The notes below the pieces were generated by a model. That model was not told where the DNA came from and searched no databases. It worked only from the letters and a program-made list of their open reading frames with translations. From positions 1-21,649 of the IMG/VR virus record IMGVR_UViG_3300042544_003482: DNA of 21,649 nucleotides, one strand, 5' to 3'. Below are positions 1 through 7,971 of this stretch, in pieces (position 1 is the stretch's first letter; each line of letters begins with the position of its first letter). This stretch comes from a virus. The position numbers were made by a program, and so were the translations under genes.

Positions 1-77
1 CGATATACAGCTTTTGTACCGATAAATTTATCCGGATTCTTCGGTACAAAAATACCTTGTCTATATTTCTTATTCAT
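1..77 (-). CDS. gp4: gp4-like head completion protein (N-terminal fragment)
   Basis: The gene starts at 77 with an ATG that overlaps the gp13 stop (ATGA) and runs off the left edge, so only about 25 codons are visible. They read MNKKYRQGIFVPKNP and continue with DKFIGTKAVYR. The pattern G-x-F-x-P-K-N-P-x-K-F-x-G-x, followed by YR, matches the N-terminus of T4 gp4-type head completion proteins, which finish the filled head before tail attachment. The 4-nt overlap points to translational coupling with gp13. The call rests on a short N-terminus recalled from the family, so it is tentative, although the position beside gp13, gp20 and gp15 fits well. Confidence 0.6.
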   Translation of the reverse strand, partial: MNKKYRQGIFVPKNPDKFIGTKAVY

Positions 78-1219
78 CCAACAAAGAAGCATGGCGGAGA
101 ACCATCTCCAAATCCTGGATTTGCACCTTCCATAAGAGATTTTTCGAGTTCAGCTTTTTCTGATAAGCCTTCTTGAAGGATATCTAGATTCAAACTGCCG
201 CCACCTAGAAGTGATACACCGCTAAATCTACCACGGATTCTACCAATAGTAATCTTAGTTAAAGCAAGTGCGTATGCATATACCCATTGCTCTTTAATAA
301 TATCACGAATAGGTCTTTCGATATAACAACCTAATACGCCATAGAACATCGAAGCTCCAGGTTGTGGGTACATTGTTAAATATTGAGTTCTCTCATCAAA
401 CTTAATGTCCTTACGGGTAGCAAGTACTTTTTCACGTGTATCTAACCATTCTTTAACAGTGTACCATGATACAAGGTCAAAGCCATAATTACCCATAGCA
501 TAACTAAAGTATGTCTGCTGTGCGAGTGTTTGTTCGATAGTAAAGAGCGTATTGATACTTTGACTTGAACCTTCTTCAAAGTTAATCACAGATATAACCT
601 TTCTATAATCCATTAGATCGTAGTCATATACATTAGAGTAGTTAGTAGCTGTAGTATCTTGCGATTGAAGAGATAAACTTCTATTAACAGATGGTCTGAA
701 GTATGCAGATAATGATGTGTTATATGCTGTTACAGAACTATACAGAGTCTGGTCAAGCAATTCAAGCTCATAGATACCATCTGTAAATAGACTTGAGAGA
801 GCAGATGAACCAGTGAACAGTGATGAATTTATCGCTGATGTAGCAACATACACTGTAGGAGGAAGTGTTACAGTGTAATCTGGATTATTATTAGCAGATG
901 TCTTAGCAACCTTTTGTTCGTTTGTAAGTGTTGTTCTACCTAGAGTAAACAATACATCGAGTCTGATACCTTTGTTTCTCTCGTATAGATTCGAATCAAA
1001 AACAATAAACTCTTCTGTATAACCAGCGAACTTTGAAAAGAATTCAATAGCAATCTGAATATTTTGAAACAATTGATCCTGGTGTACTTCTACAGAGATA
1101 ACTGGCCACCCTAGAGACCTTTTAATTCTATCACCTAGATCATTAAACGTTTCAATCTTATTGTTAAGATTAGTAGACTGAAACGCTGATATTGGCGTTA
1201 TTTGGCATGCTGTTGACAT
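74..1219 (-). CDS. gp13: T4 gp13-like neck (head completion) protein
   Basis: The 381-aa protein resembles T4 gp13 at both ends. Near the N-terminus, residues 27-60 (DLGDRIKRSLGWPVISVEV, then DQLFQNIQIAIEF) parallel the gp13 segment with LRRLGAPIINVEL followed by DQIYDCIQRALEL. Near the C-terminus, QWVYAYALALTKITIGRIRG and the following LLGGGSLNLDILQEG parallel the gp13 segment with RWVKDYATALAKELNG and LPGGVTIDG; both proteins end in a hydrophobic VG. gp13 joins the portal vertex of the filled head to the tail. At 381 aa it is longer than T4 gp13 (309 aa); the extra length is a Ser/Thr/Tyr-rich middle. It lies 10 nt after the portal stop and overlaps the next gene. A weak late box, CTTAAATA, lies 7 nt upstream. 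Confidence 0.85.
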   Translation of the reverse strand: MSTACQITPISAFQSTNLNNKIETFNDLGDRIKRSLGWPVISVEVHQDQLFQNIQIAIEFFSKFAGYTEEFIVFDSNLYERNKGIRLDVLFTLGRTTLTNEQKVAKTSANNNPDYTVTLPPTVYVATSAINSSLFTGSSALSSLFTDGIYELELLDQTLYSSVTAYNTSLSAYFRPSVNRSLSLQSQDTTATNYSNVYDYDLMDYRKVISVINFEEGSSQSINTLFTIEQTLAQQTYFSYAMGNYGFDLVSWYTVKEWLDTREKVLATRKDIKFDERTQYLTMYPQPGASMFYGVLGCYIERPIRDIIKEQWVYAYALALTKITIGRIRGRFSGVSLLGGGSLNLDILQEGLSEKAELEKSLMEGANPGFGDGSPPCFFVG

Positions 1220-1229
1220 ATAATTTTAT

Positions 1230-3047
1230 TTAAGCAGGTGGTGGTTCAGCTGGTGCACCTTCTTCAGGTGGAGGAGCGCCTCCTTCAGGAGCTGCTGGAC
1301 CGCCTGAGAAATCTGGAGGAGGTCCACCTGGGCCAGCTCCGCCGCCTGGCGGTGGAGCGCCTCCCATTTCATTGCCCATCTCTCCTCCTGCTTCACCGCC
1401 AGCAATTTCACCTGCCATGATAGCTTCTTTCCAACCTGGACCATTCTGACTAATTTGTCCAAGCTCCCATTGTAGCTCAGCATCTTTTCTAAGAAACTCT
1501 CTATTAGCAAGAATATCTTTATCTTTCCATCCAAGGTATTTCTTCTGAGCAAATGTCTTCGAAATAAACTCATTGCTTGCAACATTATTATACGCTGCTA
1601 CCTTCATCTCCATGCGTTGATTATTTCTCAACTCATAGAAGTTTGTTGGTACATTAAATGCAATATCTAAGTTAGTCTCATTAAGATCGTGCTTATCCCA
1701 TATACCTTTTAATTTAAGGTGGGTAATAAAGCCTTTCTTAATACCAGCTGCAAAGCGTTGCTGTTGACGGATAATAAAGCGAGCAAATTTTAGCTCTTCT
1801 CTTAAAATCTCTTGACCATCCTTGAACGAATCTTCAGGGTCGAGACGCGATGTTGGTACTTTAAGCGACCTATACAACTTCTTAATGAAGTACATTAAGT
1901 CTGATAGCTCACCTAAGTTCTGACCACCTGGTAGTGTTGTAACACTTGATCCTTCAGATCCTTGTCTCTTAGGAAACCAGAATGCATCTAGCATCGACTG
2001 TGGATTAAACTTCTTAACAATATCATTCTGATTGATATCGAATGTCTTAGAAGACCAATAGTTACTAATTAGTTTCTTAAGGTACGCTTCAGCTTTAGGC
2101 GCAGGCATGTTACCTACATCAACATTAAAGACGAGTCTTTCAGGTGCTCTTACGAGACGGTAGATAACGATCGCATCTTCAATAAGTGATAATTGTCTGT
2201 AAGCTCTTCTAGCGTTTTCAAGAAACGGAACTACGAATGTCATATTCTCATTCATGAGACCAGAGTTGATATAAACTATCTGGTTTTCATCTAATGGAAT
2301 ATATTCGTATTTTTCAATCTTATCAGGCTTGTTAGGGTCGAAAATAGGCTTACGATATATAAACCCCTTAACCATCATATTCTGAATGTTATTGTATACA
2401 GGATCAATCAGCTCTGATGGTAAGTTAAGTGTACCAAGTACACCTTCGTTTACGTAATCAGAATGTATGATCTGTTCGAAGAACAATTCACCTTCAATTA
2501 AAAACTGTCTAAAGTACTGCCAGCCTTTATTCTTAAAGTCGTAGTAGTTGGCATACTTGTTAAATTCTTCAACAATACCTTCTCTTTCTGCGCTAGCTAA
2601 TTCTACATCACGGAACTTAATATTGAGCTCGTTACCATCTTCATCAGTGTTGATAGCTTCATCGCAAATCTCATCTAAGGCATCGGATACGTCTGAATAA
2701 GCTGCCATGACTCTATAGTCACGAATTCTTGCACCTTTATTCTCCTGAATGTTAGCATACATTACACTTCCAAATGAAGTGTCTTTACCCATTGCACCAA
2801 TAGGTAAGTTGTTATACGGATTCGAAGCTGATACAGAGTTCTTCGCTAGAGCTTCACTTCGTCTCATTCCTACCTCTGCGAATGTACGATATTTTGGATT
2901 TAACTCGTTCTCTTCGGTATCAATAATATTCGCATACGGAATACGATTCTTAATGTATGTCATTAAGTTACGCCCGAATGTAGCTGAGCGACCTGAATCT
3001 CCAGTATAATTTTGATTCTGATTTGGAGTTGTACTAGGACTAGGCAT
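1230..3047 (-). CDS. gp20: T4 gp20-like portal protein
   Basis: The 605-aa protein is a T4-family portal, the dodecameric ring at the special capsid vertex through which DNA is packaged and to which the neck binds. Diagnostic segments are YRVMAAYSDVSDALDEICDE, then the acidic EDGNELNIKF, FLIEGELFFEQII, VRAPERLVFNVDVGNMP and the block ending in LKVPTSRL. T4 gp20 is 524 aa. Most of the extra length is a roughly 60-residue C-terminal tail made almost wholly of Gly, Pro, Ala and Glu, encoded by an unusually GC-rich stretch (about 1235-1420). The start at 3047 lies 9 nt downstream of an ACTAAATA late box that overlaps the gp15 stop; no Shine-Dalgarno is visible. Confidence 0.95.
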   Translation of the reverse strand: MPSPSTTPNQNQNYTGDSGRSATFGRNLMTYIKNRIPYANIIDTEENELNPKYRTFAEVGMRRSEALAKNSVSASNPYNNLPIGAMGKDTSFGSVMYANIQENKGARIRDYRVMAAYSDVSDALDEICDEAINTDEDGNELNIKFRDVELASAEREGIVEEFNKYANYYDFKNKGWQYFRQFLIEGELFFEQIIHSDYVNEGVLGTLNLPSELIDPVYNNIQNMMVKGFIYRKPIFDPNKPDKIEKYEYIPLDENQIVYINSGLMNENMTFVVPFLENARRAYRQLSLIEDAIVIYRLVRAPERLVFNVDVGNMPAPKAEAYLKKLISNYWSSKTFDINQNDIVKKFNPQSMLDAFWFPKRQGSEGSSVTTLPGGQNLGELSDLMYFIKKLYRSLKVPTSRLDPEDSFKDGQEILREELKFARFIIRQQQRFAAGIKKGFITHLKLKGIWDKHDLNETNLDIAFNVPTNFYELRNNQRMEMKVAAYNNVASNEFISKTFAQKKYLGWKDKDILANREFLRKDAELQWELGQISQNGPGWKEAIMAGEIAGGEAGGEMGNEMGGAPPPGGGAGPGGPPPDFSGGPAAPEGGAPPPEEGAPAEPPPA

Positions 3048-3056
3048 TTGTTAAGA

Positions 3057-3064
3057 TATTTAGT
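3057..3064 (-). promoter_or_regulatory. Late-promoter-like box ACTAAATA before the portal gene
   Basis: ACTAAATA on the minus strand lies 9 nt before the portal ATG. The TAA inside the box is the stop codon of the gp15 gene. The sequence resembles the T4 late -10 element TATAAATA and the CTAAATA form seen in marine relatives. Confidence 0.55.
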
Positions 3065-4166
3065 CAACACTTATAACATATCCATTGCTAGTTGATGACC
3101 AACCTACAACATTTGATGCTATTATTGTAAAATTACCGTTTGCAGATAGCGTGCTTGTTGGTATATAGATCGTAGCTATGTTTGAATTTAACACGCTCGT
3201 GAATTGATCAACACCATACGCGCTAATAACCGGGTTATAGAAGGTACTTAACTGAGTATAACCTGTGAAGAAATTAGGAGTGTTACTACTCAAGTAAAAG
3301 CTAGTGCTATACTCAAAGTTTTTGCCCCATACAATAAATTGATTATCTTTATTCTTCTTGATATTGATTGGCGAAGTAACTGGTACTGTTGTACCTGATA
3401 ATGTATAAAACAAATTTGTTATACTCGGTGAACCTGAGACAGTAACTACATCTGTTGTATCATACGAACTTAGCGTCTGATAAGGGTTAATAAGTTTAAA
3501 GATTTGATCAGAACCTACAGTATGGAAGTTATTATTAACTCTATAAATTAAACCTTCTGGTTCTTGCTCTTGCTTGAACAACCATGTCTTGATTGTAAAG
3601 CTTGTGTCCGCTACACTTTGAAACTGATCTGAGTATGTTGTCTCGATAGGTGTTGATAGCGATATATCTCCACTCCACAAGACTTCAGTTCTTATCTCTG
3701 TATTCGGCAAACCTAGCTCTGCAGGCACAAGCCACGATAAAATAATATACGGGTCTGCATATGGTACAAAATTGCTCAAGATTTGATCCATATCGAGCAT
3801 GTACTTTGCCAACACAGAGAAAGAAACATTGATATTGACTGGTACTGGTTGAAGCAGTTTAGATGATTTTAAGTTTCCGCCTTGTGTAGAGATAGGGAGA
3901 TATGCAGGCTCTAGCTTATTAAATACTCGAGATTGATCTCGAGATATGCCTGTAATGTTAATTGCAACAACAGGCAGAGTAATGTTTTGCGCTTTATTTA
4001 CAATATCATACATTACGCGTTCTTTTGGTTTGAACACATAACGTACTTCTATTTTTTCTTGCTCAACACGACTCTTATTATATCTCGAAATAATACAATC
4101 GTCGAACGCAGCCACAAACTGCGTCATAATATCTTTTATCTCAAAAAAGAACGACTTGTTTTTCAC
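3060..4166 (-). CDS. gp15: T4 gp15-like tail completion / sheath stabiliser with C-terminal Ig-like extension
   Basis: Residues 1-215 follow the layout of T4 gp15, which caps the contractile tail and binds the neck. An N-terminal FFFEIKDIMTQFVAAFDDCI parallels LMGDLFSNIQIKR of gp15; VPYADPY corresponds to LPYFQPH; and TWLFKQEQEPEGLIYR corresponds to GWMYPPVDDAEGLIR. T4 gp15 is 272 aa, whereas this protein has 368. Residues ~250-368 form a Ser/Thr-rich beta region with an ending like IPT/TIG Ig-like folds (FTIIASNVVGW). The start is GTG at 4166. It keeps the family's N-terminal helix and lies exactly 5 nt after an ACTAAATA late box; the next ATG (4127) would cut into the conserved N-terminus. 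The gene begins 13 nt after the helicase stop. Confidence 0.8.
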   Translation of the reverse strand: MKNKSFFFEIKDIMTQFVAAFDDCIISRYNKSRVEQEKIEVRYVFKPKERVMYDIVNKAQNITLPVVAINITGISRDQSRVFNKLEPAYLPISTQGGNLKSSKLLQPVPVNINVSFSVLAKYMLDMDQILSNFVPYADPYIILSWLVPAELGLPNTEIRTEVLWSGDISLSTPIETTYSDQFQSVADTSFTIKTWLFKQEQEPEGLIYRVNNNFHTVGSDQIFKLINPYQTLSSYDTTDVVTVSGSPSITNLFYTLSGTTVPVTSPINIKKNKDNQFIVWGKNFEYSTSFYLSSNTPNFFTGYTQLSTFYNPVISAYGVDQFTSVLNSNIATIYIPTSTLSANGNFTIIASNVVGWSSTSNGYVISVD

Positions 4167-4171
4167 AAGTC

Positions 4172-4179
4172 TATTTAGT
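4172..4179 (-). promoter_or_regulatory. Late-promoter-like box ACTAAATA before gp15
   Basis: ACTAAATA abuts the helicase stop codon (TAG at 4182-4180) and lies exactly 5 nt before the GTG start of gp15. This position supports the GTG as the true start. Confidence 0.6.
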
Positions 4180-5817
4180 CTATTGGAAACGATCTAAAAA
4201 GTATTTCGGAATCTTATCTTTACTACGAATAATACTCTCAACAATAGCATAATCCATAACGTAAGTCACGCAGCTATCATCCTTAGATCTTACACCTCTA
4301 CCACACGCTTGAATAAAAGAGCTCAACATCTTATTTTGATACCATTGAAAATCACCCTTCATAAGCTTCTCAATACGTTTATCAGCAATAGGTAAGTAAG
4401 GCGCTTTAATAACGATCTGAAACTTAGCTAAGTCCCCTTTCAAGTCAACACCATGAGACATACTAGGAGATACAAGGATAGTTGGCTCATCAGTATTATA
4501 GTGAATGTCAAGAATCTCTTCATTACGTACACCTACTTCACGAAACAACAACCGTTTATTCTTCAGACGTCTCTTCAGCTCCATCGTAATAGCATTCGTC
4601 TGAGTATGAATGATACCCTTATCATCTGGATGCGCATCACAGATTGCTTGAATTTGCTTAATGATACCTGGCAAGTTTGTTTGTAAGTTATTGTAGTTAA
4701 GTTTAACCTTAGTTGTCGCGTAGATTGGAGCTTTCTTAGAGTCGAACGTAGAATCTGCTTCAACGTACTTATACTCAGTTATCCCAAGAGCTTTACAGAA
4801 GCTAGCAGGGTCAATAATTGTTGCAGACATCAATACAACCTTATCTGCATAGTCAAAGATTTTACCTGCGAGCTTATCGACCTTCAAAGGTATAAACTTA
4901 ATTCCTTTATCATACCTATCAATAACATACTCACTGTCATACCATGTATCGATCAGAGTTTTAAGCTTGTTATACACCCTTGTCAGCACATCGTATTCGA
5001 CTCGAATTGCAGACTGCACTTGCGTTTTTTTAAGATCTCTTTTAGTAAGTTTCTCTTCGATTTCTTCGAGCTGCGCTTTGACACGATTAGCTAACACGCC
5101 TACCCAGTTACTCATCTTATCGTATGCGACAGTAAGCGGCACTGCAGGCACATCTACCTTAGATTTCTTCAATACATCAAAGACAATATCACAAGTAAAT
5201 TCCTTAACAAGCATGTCTTCAATTTCTGAAGCCTCGTCGCATACAATATATTCACGACGCTTAACATGAGATGGCATTGCAAGAAACATGTTATAGTTGA
5301 GAACAGAGAAGTTATTTACAATGACATTATTACGTGCTGCATAGTATGGACATGAATTTTGCTTCCAGCAGCTATCTTTAATCTCTTTTAGATGAACGCA
5401 TGGAGCGTGTTCAACAGTAAAATCTGTATCATAAGTGCACTGGTAGTTTATCTTGCCTTTCAAAACGCCTGCTTCTTCAAAGAGATCTTTGTATTGATCT
5501 TGCAGAGCCTTTGTAAGAGTTAAAGCAAATGCACCGAATGGCTTTTCTTCATCAATAACATCTTCGTGTGCATAGCCACCAGTCTGACTACGCTTAAAAA
5601 TTTTATAGCTTGTTACAAGATCAACAAACTTTTCGCTTGGCTCATTTGCATAATTACCAAGCGTCTTAGAAATAAACGACTTACCTGAACCAGTAGGCGC
5701 ACTACATACAACAAACTTAACTCCAGACTTAAATGCCTCGTCAATACTATTAAGAAGATTGACTTGCGACTTGCTCGGATTAAACTTATCAGGAAAAGAA
5801 TCTAATATACTACTCAT
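4180..5817 (-). CDS. XPD/DinG-type superfamily 2 helicase with Fe-S cluster cysteines
   Basis: The 545-aa protein has a complete set of SF2 helicase motifs: Walker A APTGSGKS (~40-47), motif Ia around LTLTKALQDQY (99-109), a DEAS box (194-197) in place of DEAH, motif III VLMSATI, and motif VI FIQACGRGVRS. Between Walker A and the DEAS box lie four cysteines, C127, C140, C150 and C156, where XPD/DinG helicases hold a 4Fe-4S cluster; the last pair has the C-x5-C spacing of E. coli DinG. Such enzymes unwind DNA, DNA-RNA hybrids or R-loops 5' to 3'. In this phage it probably acts in replication, recombination or repair, although it sits directly upstream of virion genes. No strong promoter is evident upstream. 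Confidence 0.85.
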   Translation of the reverse strand: MSSILDSFPDKFNPSKSQVNLLNSIDEAFKSGVKFVVCSAPTGSGKSFISKTLGNYANEPSEKFVDLVTSYKIFKRSQTGGYAHEDVIDEEKPFGAFALTLTKALQDQYKDLFEEAGVLKGKINYQCTYDTDFTVEHAPCVHLKEIKDSCWKQNSCPYYAARNNVIVNNFSVLNYNMFLAMPSHVKRREYIVCDEASEIEDMLVKEFTCDIVFDVLKKSKVDVPAVPLTVAYDKMSNWVGVLANRVKAQLEEIEEKLTKRDLKKTQVQSAIRVEYDVLTRVYNKLKTLIDTWYDSEYVIDRYDKGIKFIPLKVDKLAGKIFDYADKVVLMSATIIDPASFCKALGITEYKYVEADSTFDSKKAPIYATTKVKLNYNNLQTNLPGIIKQIQAICDAHPDDKGIIHTQTNAITMELKRRLKNKRLLFREVGVRNEEILDIHYNTDEPTILVSPSMSHGVDLKGDLAKFQIVIKAPYLPIADKRIEKLMKGDFQWYQNKMLSSFIQACGRGVRSKDDSCVTYVMDYAIVESIIRSKDKIPKYFLDRFQ

Positions 5818-5842
5818 TCAATAATAGTATATCATAGTTCGT

Positions 5843-6184
5843 TTAGTTTACAGGAGTGATTGTGATAATATTATTATAAATTTTGTTAGCAGTATTTGAA
5901 TTTACCGTCGCTAACAATTTATTAATTTCTCTGTGATTGTTCGACAGAGAAGAGAGATGGTAATTCAATGTTACACCATCTCCATTATCTTGAATAAGAA
6001 AGGGATACGGTAGCTCGAGTATCTTGTCTTCTTTCTTATCGGTCTGGATATACAGTTTGATAAAGTATTGTTTAATGTTAAACAATTTAACAACACCACT
6101 CTTAAGAGTCTTTTTGTTGCACTTTATTACAACTCTTGACTGAAGGAGTTTTTGTAACTTATCGCTATAATAATCAATACTCAT
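5843..6184 (-). CDS. Small conserved phage protein of unknown function
   Basis: The 113-aa protein is not assigned to a family. Visible features are a basic N-terminal half rich in beta-branched residues (VVIKCNKKTLKSGVVKLF), a Tyr/Phe patch ending in ELPYPFLI, and a polar helical C-terminus. The alternating beta pattern would suit a small barrel, but that is inference. Its ATG overlaps the stop of the upstream gene by 4 nt (ATGA), so the two are probably translationally coupled, and the helicase follows 25 nt after its stop. No membrane segment or signal peptide is present. Confidence 0.65.
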   Translation of the reverse strand: MSIDYYSDKLQKLLQSRVVIKCNKKTLKSGVVKLFNIKQYFIKLYIQTDKKEDKILELPYPFLIQDNGDGVTLNYHLSSLSNNHREINKLLATVNSNTANKIYNNIITITPVN

Positions 6185-6552
6185 GAATCCATAAATGTTA
6201 TCTTTTGCTCTGTATTCAGAACATAGATATTTTTGTTAAAATATTCCCAGAAGCTATCATCAGCAGGAATTTTGTTAATAACTTGTACATGCTCTGCAGA
6301 GACTACTCTATAATCTTGCATTAAAATATCCCACACAACAACAGCTCCTTCTGATCTTTCACTAAACTGTTTACCTGTCTTAGGTGGTTTATAGTTAAGC
6401 ACAACCTTACCATTTACTGTGTTGAGCAAATCATAGCTCTTTGTACACAGCATTCTACGCGTAGGAGCTTTTCCTGGTATAGGAATACGTCTAACAAAAC
6501 GTACATCAAGTACGTTATTGAGCAACAAATTTTCTAGCGTAGCTACGTCCAT
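6181..6552 (-). CDS. Conserved T4-like phage protein, possible SH3-like barrel
   Basis: The 123-aa protein contains a segment I associate with small proteins of marine T4-like phages: paired arginines plus a Pro/Gly turn (VRRIPIPGKAPTRRMLCT), VVLNYKPPKTGKQF, and the signature VVWDILMQDYRVV. Relatives are sometimes described as SH3-like beta barrels; no function is known to me. The gene starts 2 nt after the GroES-like gene stop (TAA TT ATG) and ends in an ATGA overlap with the following small gene, so the block 5843-6947 is a tight operon. No transmembrane segment is visible. Confidence 0.7.
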   Translation of the reverse strand: MDVATLENLLLNNVLDVRFVRRIPIPGKAPTRRMLCTKSYDLLNTVNGKVVLNYKPPKTGKQFSERSEGAVVVWDILMQDYRVVSAEHVQVINKIPADDSFWEYFNKNIYVLNTEQKITFMDS

Positions 6553-6554
6553 AA

Positions 6555-6947
6555 TTAAGCTTTACGTTCGCAGATACCGAATACTCTTGATTCGTTTAAG
6601 AAGATACCATTTGAGATTTTACCATGACCTGCAACTTCCATGTTAGCAACTGTCACACCAAGGTTGTTCGGAAACACTACAATGTCACCTTTCTTCGCGT
6701 ATTTAACATTAGGTCCAGCAAGAATAACGACTGCTTTTCTCCATGCTTTTGTGAGAGCGTTTGATGGAATATAAAGTCCTCCACGTAAGACTTCTCCTGT
6801 CTCCGTCATATCAATATATTCAACGAGAATAATATCATCAAAAAGAAACTTAAGTTTGAAATCATCGAGACCAAAATCTCCTGATTGAGTAGAAGAGAGG
6901 TCAATAAGACTTCTCGTTGGCTTGATAACATCGATATCCGCTGGCAT
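6555..6947 (-). CDS. groES: GroES-like co-chaperonin (gp31 type)
   Basis: The 130-aa protein has the GroES fold pattern: a beta strand around DDIILVEYI (37-45), a Gly-rich mobile loop with RGGLYIPSNA (55-64) of the kind that contacts GroEL, VVILAGPN (73-80), KKGDIVVFPNNLG (85-97), and a final strand SRVFGICE (120-127). T4 gp31 (111 aa) replaces host GroES so that GroEL can enclose the large capsid protein, and the same role is likely here. The 30-residue N-terminal extension is unusual compared with bacterial GroES (about 97 aa). It follows the gp62-like gene by 7 nt. A TGTAAATA box-like sequence lies 8 nt before the ATG. Confidence 0.85.
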   Translation of the reverse strand: MPADIDVIKPTRSLIDLSSTQSGDFGLDDFKLKFLFDDIILVEYIDMTETGEVLRGGLYIPSNALTKAWRKAVVILAGPNVKYAKKGDIVVFPNNLGVTVANMEVAGHGKISNGIFLNESRVFGICERKA

Positions 6948-6954
6948 TGTAAAA

Positions 6955-7335
6955 CTATTTACACAGAGTTTCAGATAATGCCATATACATTTTCAACTCT
7001 CTTGTAGAAAGACAGTTATTTTTTGCTTGAATGAAAATTAGTTCATCCTCATTCTTTTCTTCTTCATCCTTCTTTACTTTCTTAACATACTGAATGCGCT
7101 TGAATCTAGATTTAGGAATGAGATTGTCATACAACTTATACATCTCTACCTTGTCATCAAACAACATAGAAAATTTGTTGAGTGTATGATTGACAAAAGT
7201 GGCTTTCGTCTTATCCGAAAACGAAAGCCATCTATTGATCATATAAGGAACAAACAGTTGAATTTCTTCAACTGTTATCTCGTCCCTCTTAGTAGGTTTG
7301 AATAATAGGTTCTGTATTAGTGTAAAGAAGTTCAT
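6955..7335 (-). CDS. Putative clamp-loader small subunit (gp62-like)
   Basis: The 126-aa protein carries PYMINRWLS (30-38), then a helical region, IPKSRFKRIQYVKK in the middle, and a C-terminal helical end. The motif P-x-M-x-N-R-x-L-S followed by a K/R-rich RFKRI-Y patch recalls marine T4-like phage proteins annotated as the small clamp-loader subunit gp62, which with gp44 loads the sliding clamp gp45 for replication. It is shorter than T4 gp62 (187 aa) and direct similarity to T4 is not obvious, so the call is tentative. Its start overlaps the DUF366 stop by 4 nt, suggesting coupled translation. gp44 and gp45 are not in the window. Confidence 0.5.
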   Translation of the reverse strand: MNFFTLIQNLLFKPTKRDEITVEEIQLFVPYMINRWLSFSDKTKATFVNHTLNKFSMLFDDKVEMYKLYDNLIPKSRFKRIQYVKKVKKDEEEKNEDELIFIQAKNNCLSTRELKMYMALSETLCK

Positions 7336-7913
7336 ACAATAACTTTTGATGTAGCAACAAAGATATCAGCAACTTCTTTATTGAAATACTCAATAACAGC
7401 AAGCTGAAGTTCTTTAACTCCTTCATCAGTCAATTGTGAGCTATATGCAAAGCCAGGAGCTTTCTTGCCTGCATTCACATTGATACCTGTATGACCAATC
7501 GCCACTCCATCTTTCGAGTAAGTGATAGAAACGCTCACTTTACCAACTGAGCGCTCAGTCTTATCTGAGCCAAGGAAGGTATCATGAACCATTAAGTCAT
7601 CACCTCTCATCTCAATCGGTTTACGAATAAGATCAGATAGAATATTTGCAATTCCAGTATTGAGCAGTCGTTGAAAAGCGACAGCACCAACAGGGCATAG
7701 GTTAGGAATTTCCCAGCAGAAGTTTACAGCATCATCGCTATAGATATAGTCTTTAGTCAGAGAGTCTTCAAGGTCAATAAGGTTATCGCTTACAAACATA
7801 GGCGCTCTAAACGATACAATATTACCAACAGGGGATACTTGCTTCTTAAAGTACTGATAAGCAAAGCGCCTATGAATCAAGTCACCATTGTAAATAGGTT
7901 GTTCAATAATCAT
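7332..7913 (-). CDS. DUF366 family protein
   Basis: The 193-aa protein matches the pattern I know for DUF366, a family of archaea and some bacteria with no established reaction. Matching elements are IVSFRAPM (32-39), LIDLED (45-50), QRLL (81-84), RGDDLMV (103-109), KVSVSI (125-130), HTGINVNAG (141-149) and an end in ATSKVIV. Conserved D, H and R residues suggest an enzyme. It begins a minus-strand run (DUF366, gp62-like, GroES, two small proteins, helicase) behind a plausible sigma-70-like promoter with -10 only 6 nt before the ATG. Its occurrence in a phage that also carries folE, queD and queE raises a link to deazaguanine chemistry, but that is only inference. Confidence 0.75.
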   Translation of the reverse strand: MIIEQPIYNGDLIHRRFAYQYFKKQVSPVGNIVSFRAPMFVSDNLIDLEDSLTKDYIYSDDAVNFCWEIPNLCPVGAVAFQRLLNTGIANILSDLIRKPIEMRGDDLMVHDTFLGSDKTERSVGKVSVSITYSKDGVAIGHTGINVNAGKKAPGFAYSSQLTDEGVKELQLAVIEYFNKEVADIFVATSKVIV

Positions 7914-7919
7914 ATAGCT

Positions 7920-7947
7920 ATTGTAATATATAATGGTTGTAATTCAA
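7920..7947 (-). promoter_or_regulatory. Sigma-70-like promoter before the DUF366 gene
   Basis: TTGAAT (7942-7947) and TACAAT (7920-7925) are separated by 16 nt on the minus strand, and the ATG follows 6 nt after the -10. It lies in the 58-nt gap between the methyltransferase start region and DUF366, one of the larger gaps of the window. In AT-rich DNA such matches can be chance. Confidence 0.4.
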
Positions 7948-7971
7948 TATTTTTAATTATAAAATAATTTA

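Noticed and set aside
1226-1585. Open frames opposite or alongside the portal C-terminus
   Set aside because: They are by-products of the GC-rich Gly/Pro repeat coding for the portal tail; their proteins are Leu/Gln/His-rich with no recognisable family.
4125-4127. ATG at 4127 as the gp15 start
   Set aside because: It would remove the N-terminal helix that matches T4 gp15; the GTG at 4166 keeps it and sits at the standard 5-nt distance from a late box.
3933-4178. Plus-strand open frame within gp15
   Set aside because: It lies wholly antisense to a well-supported gene, has no promoter, and its Tyr/Phe/Asn-rich protein looks like a translation of AT-rich complement.
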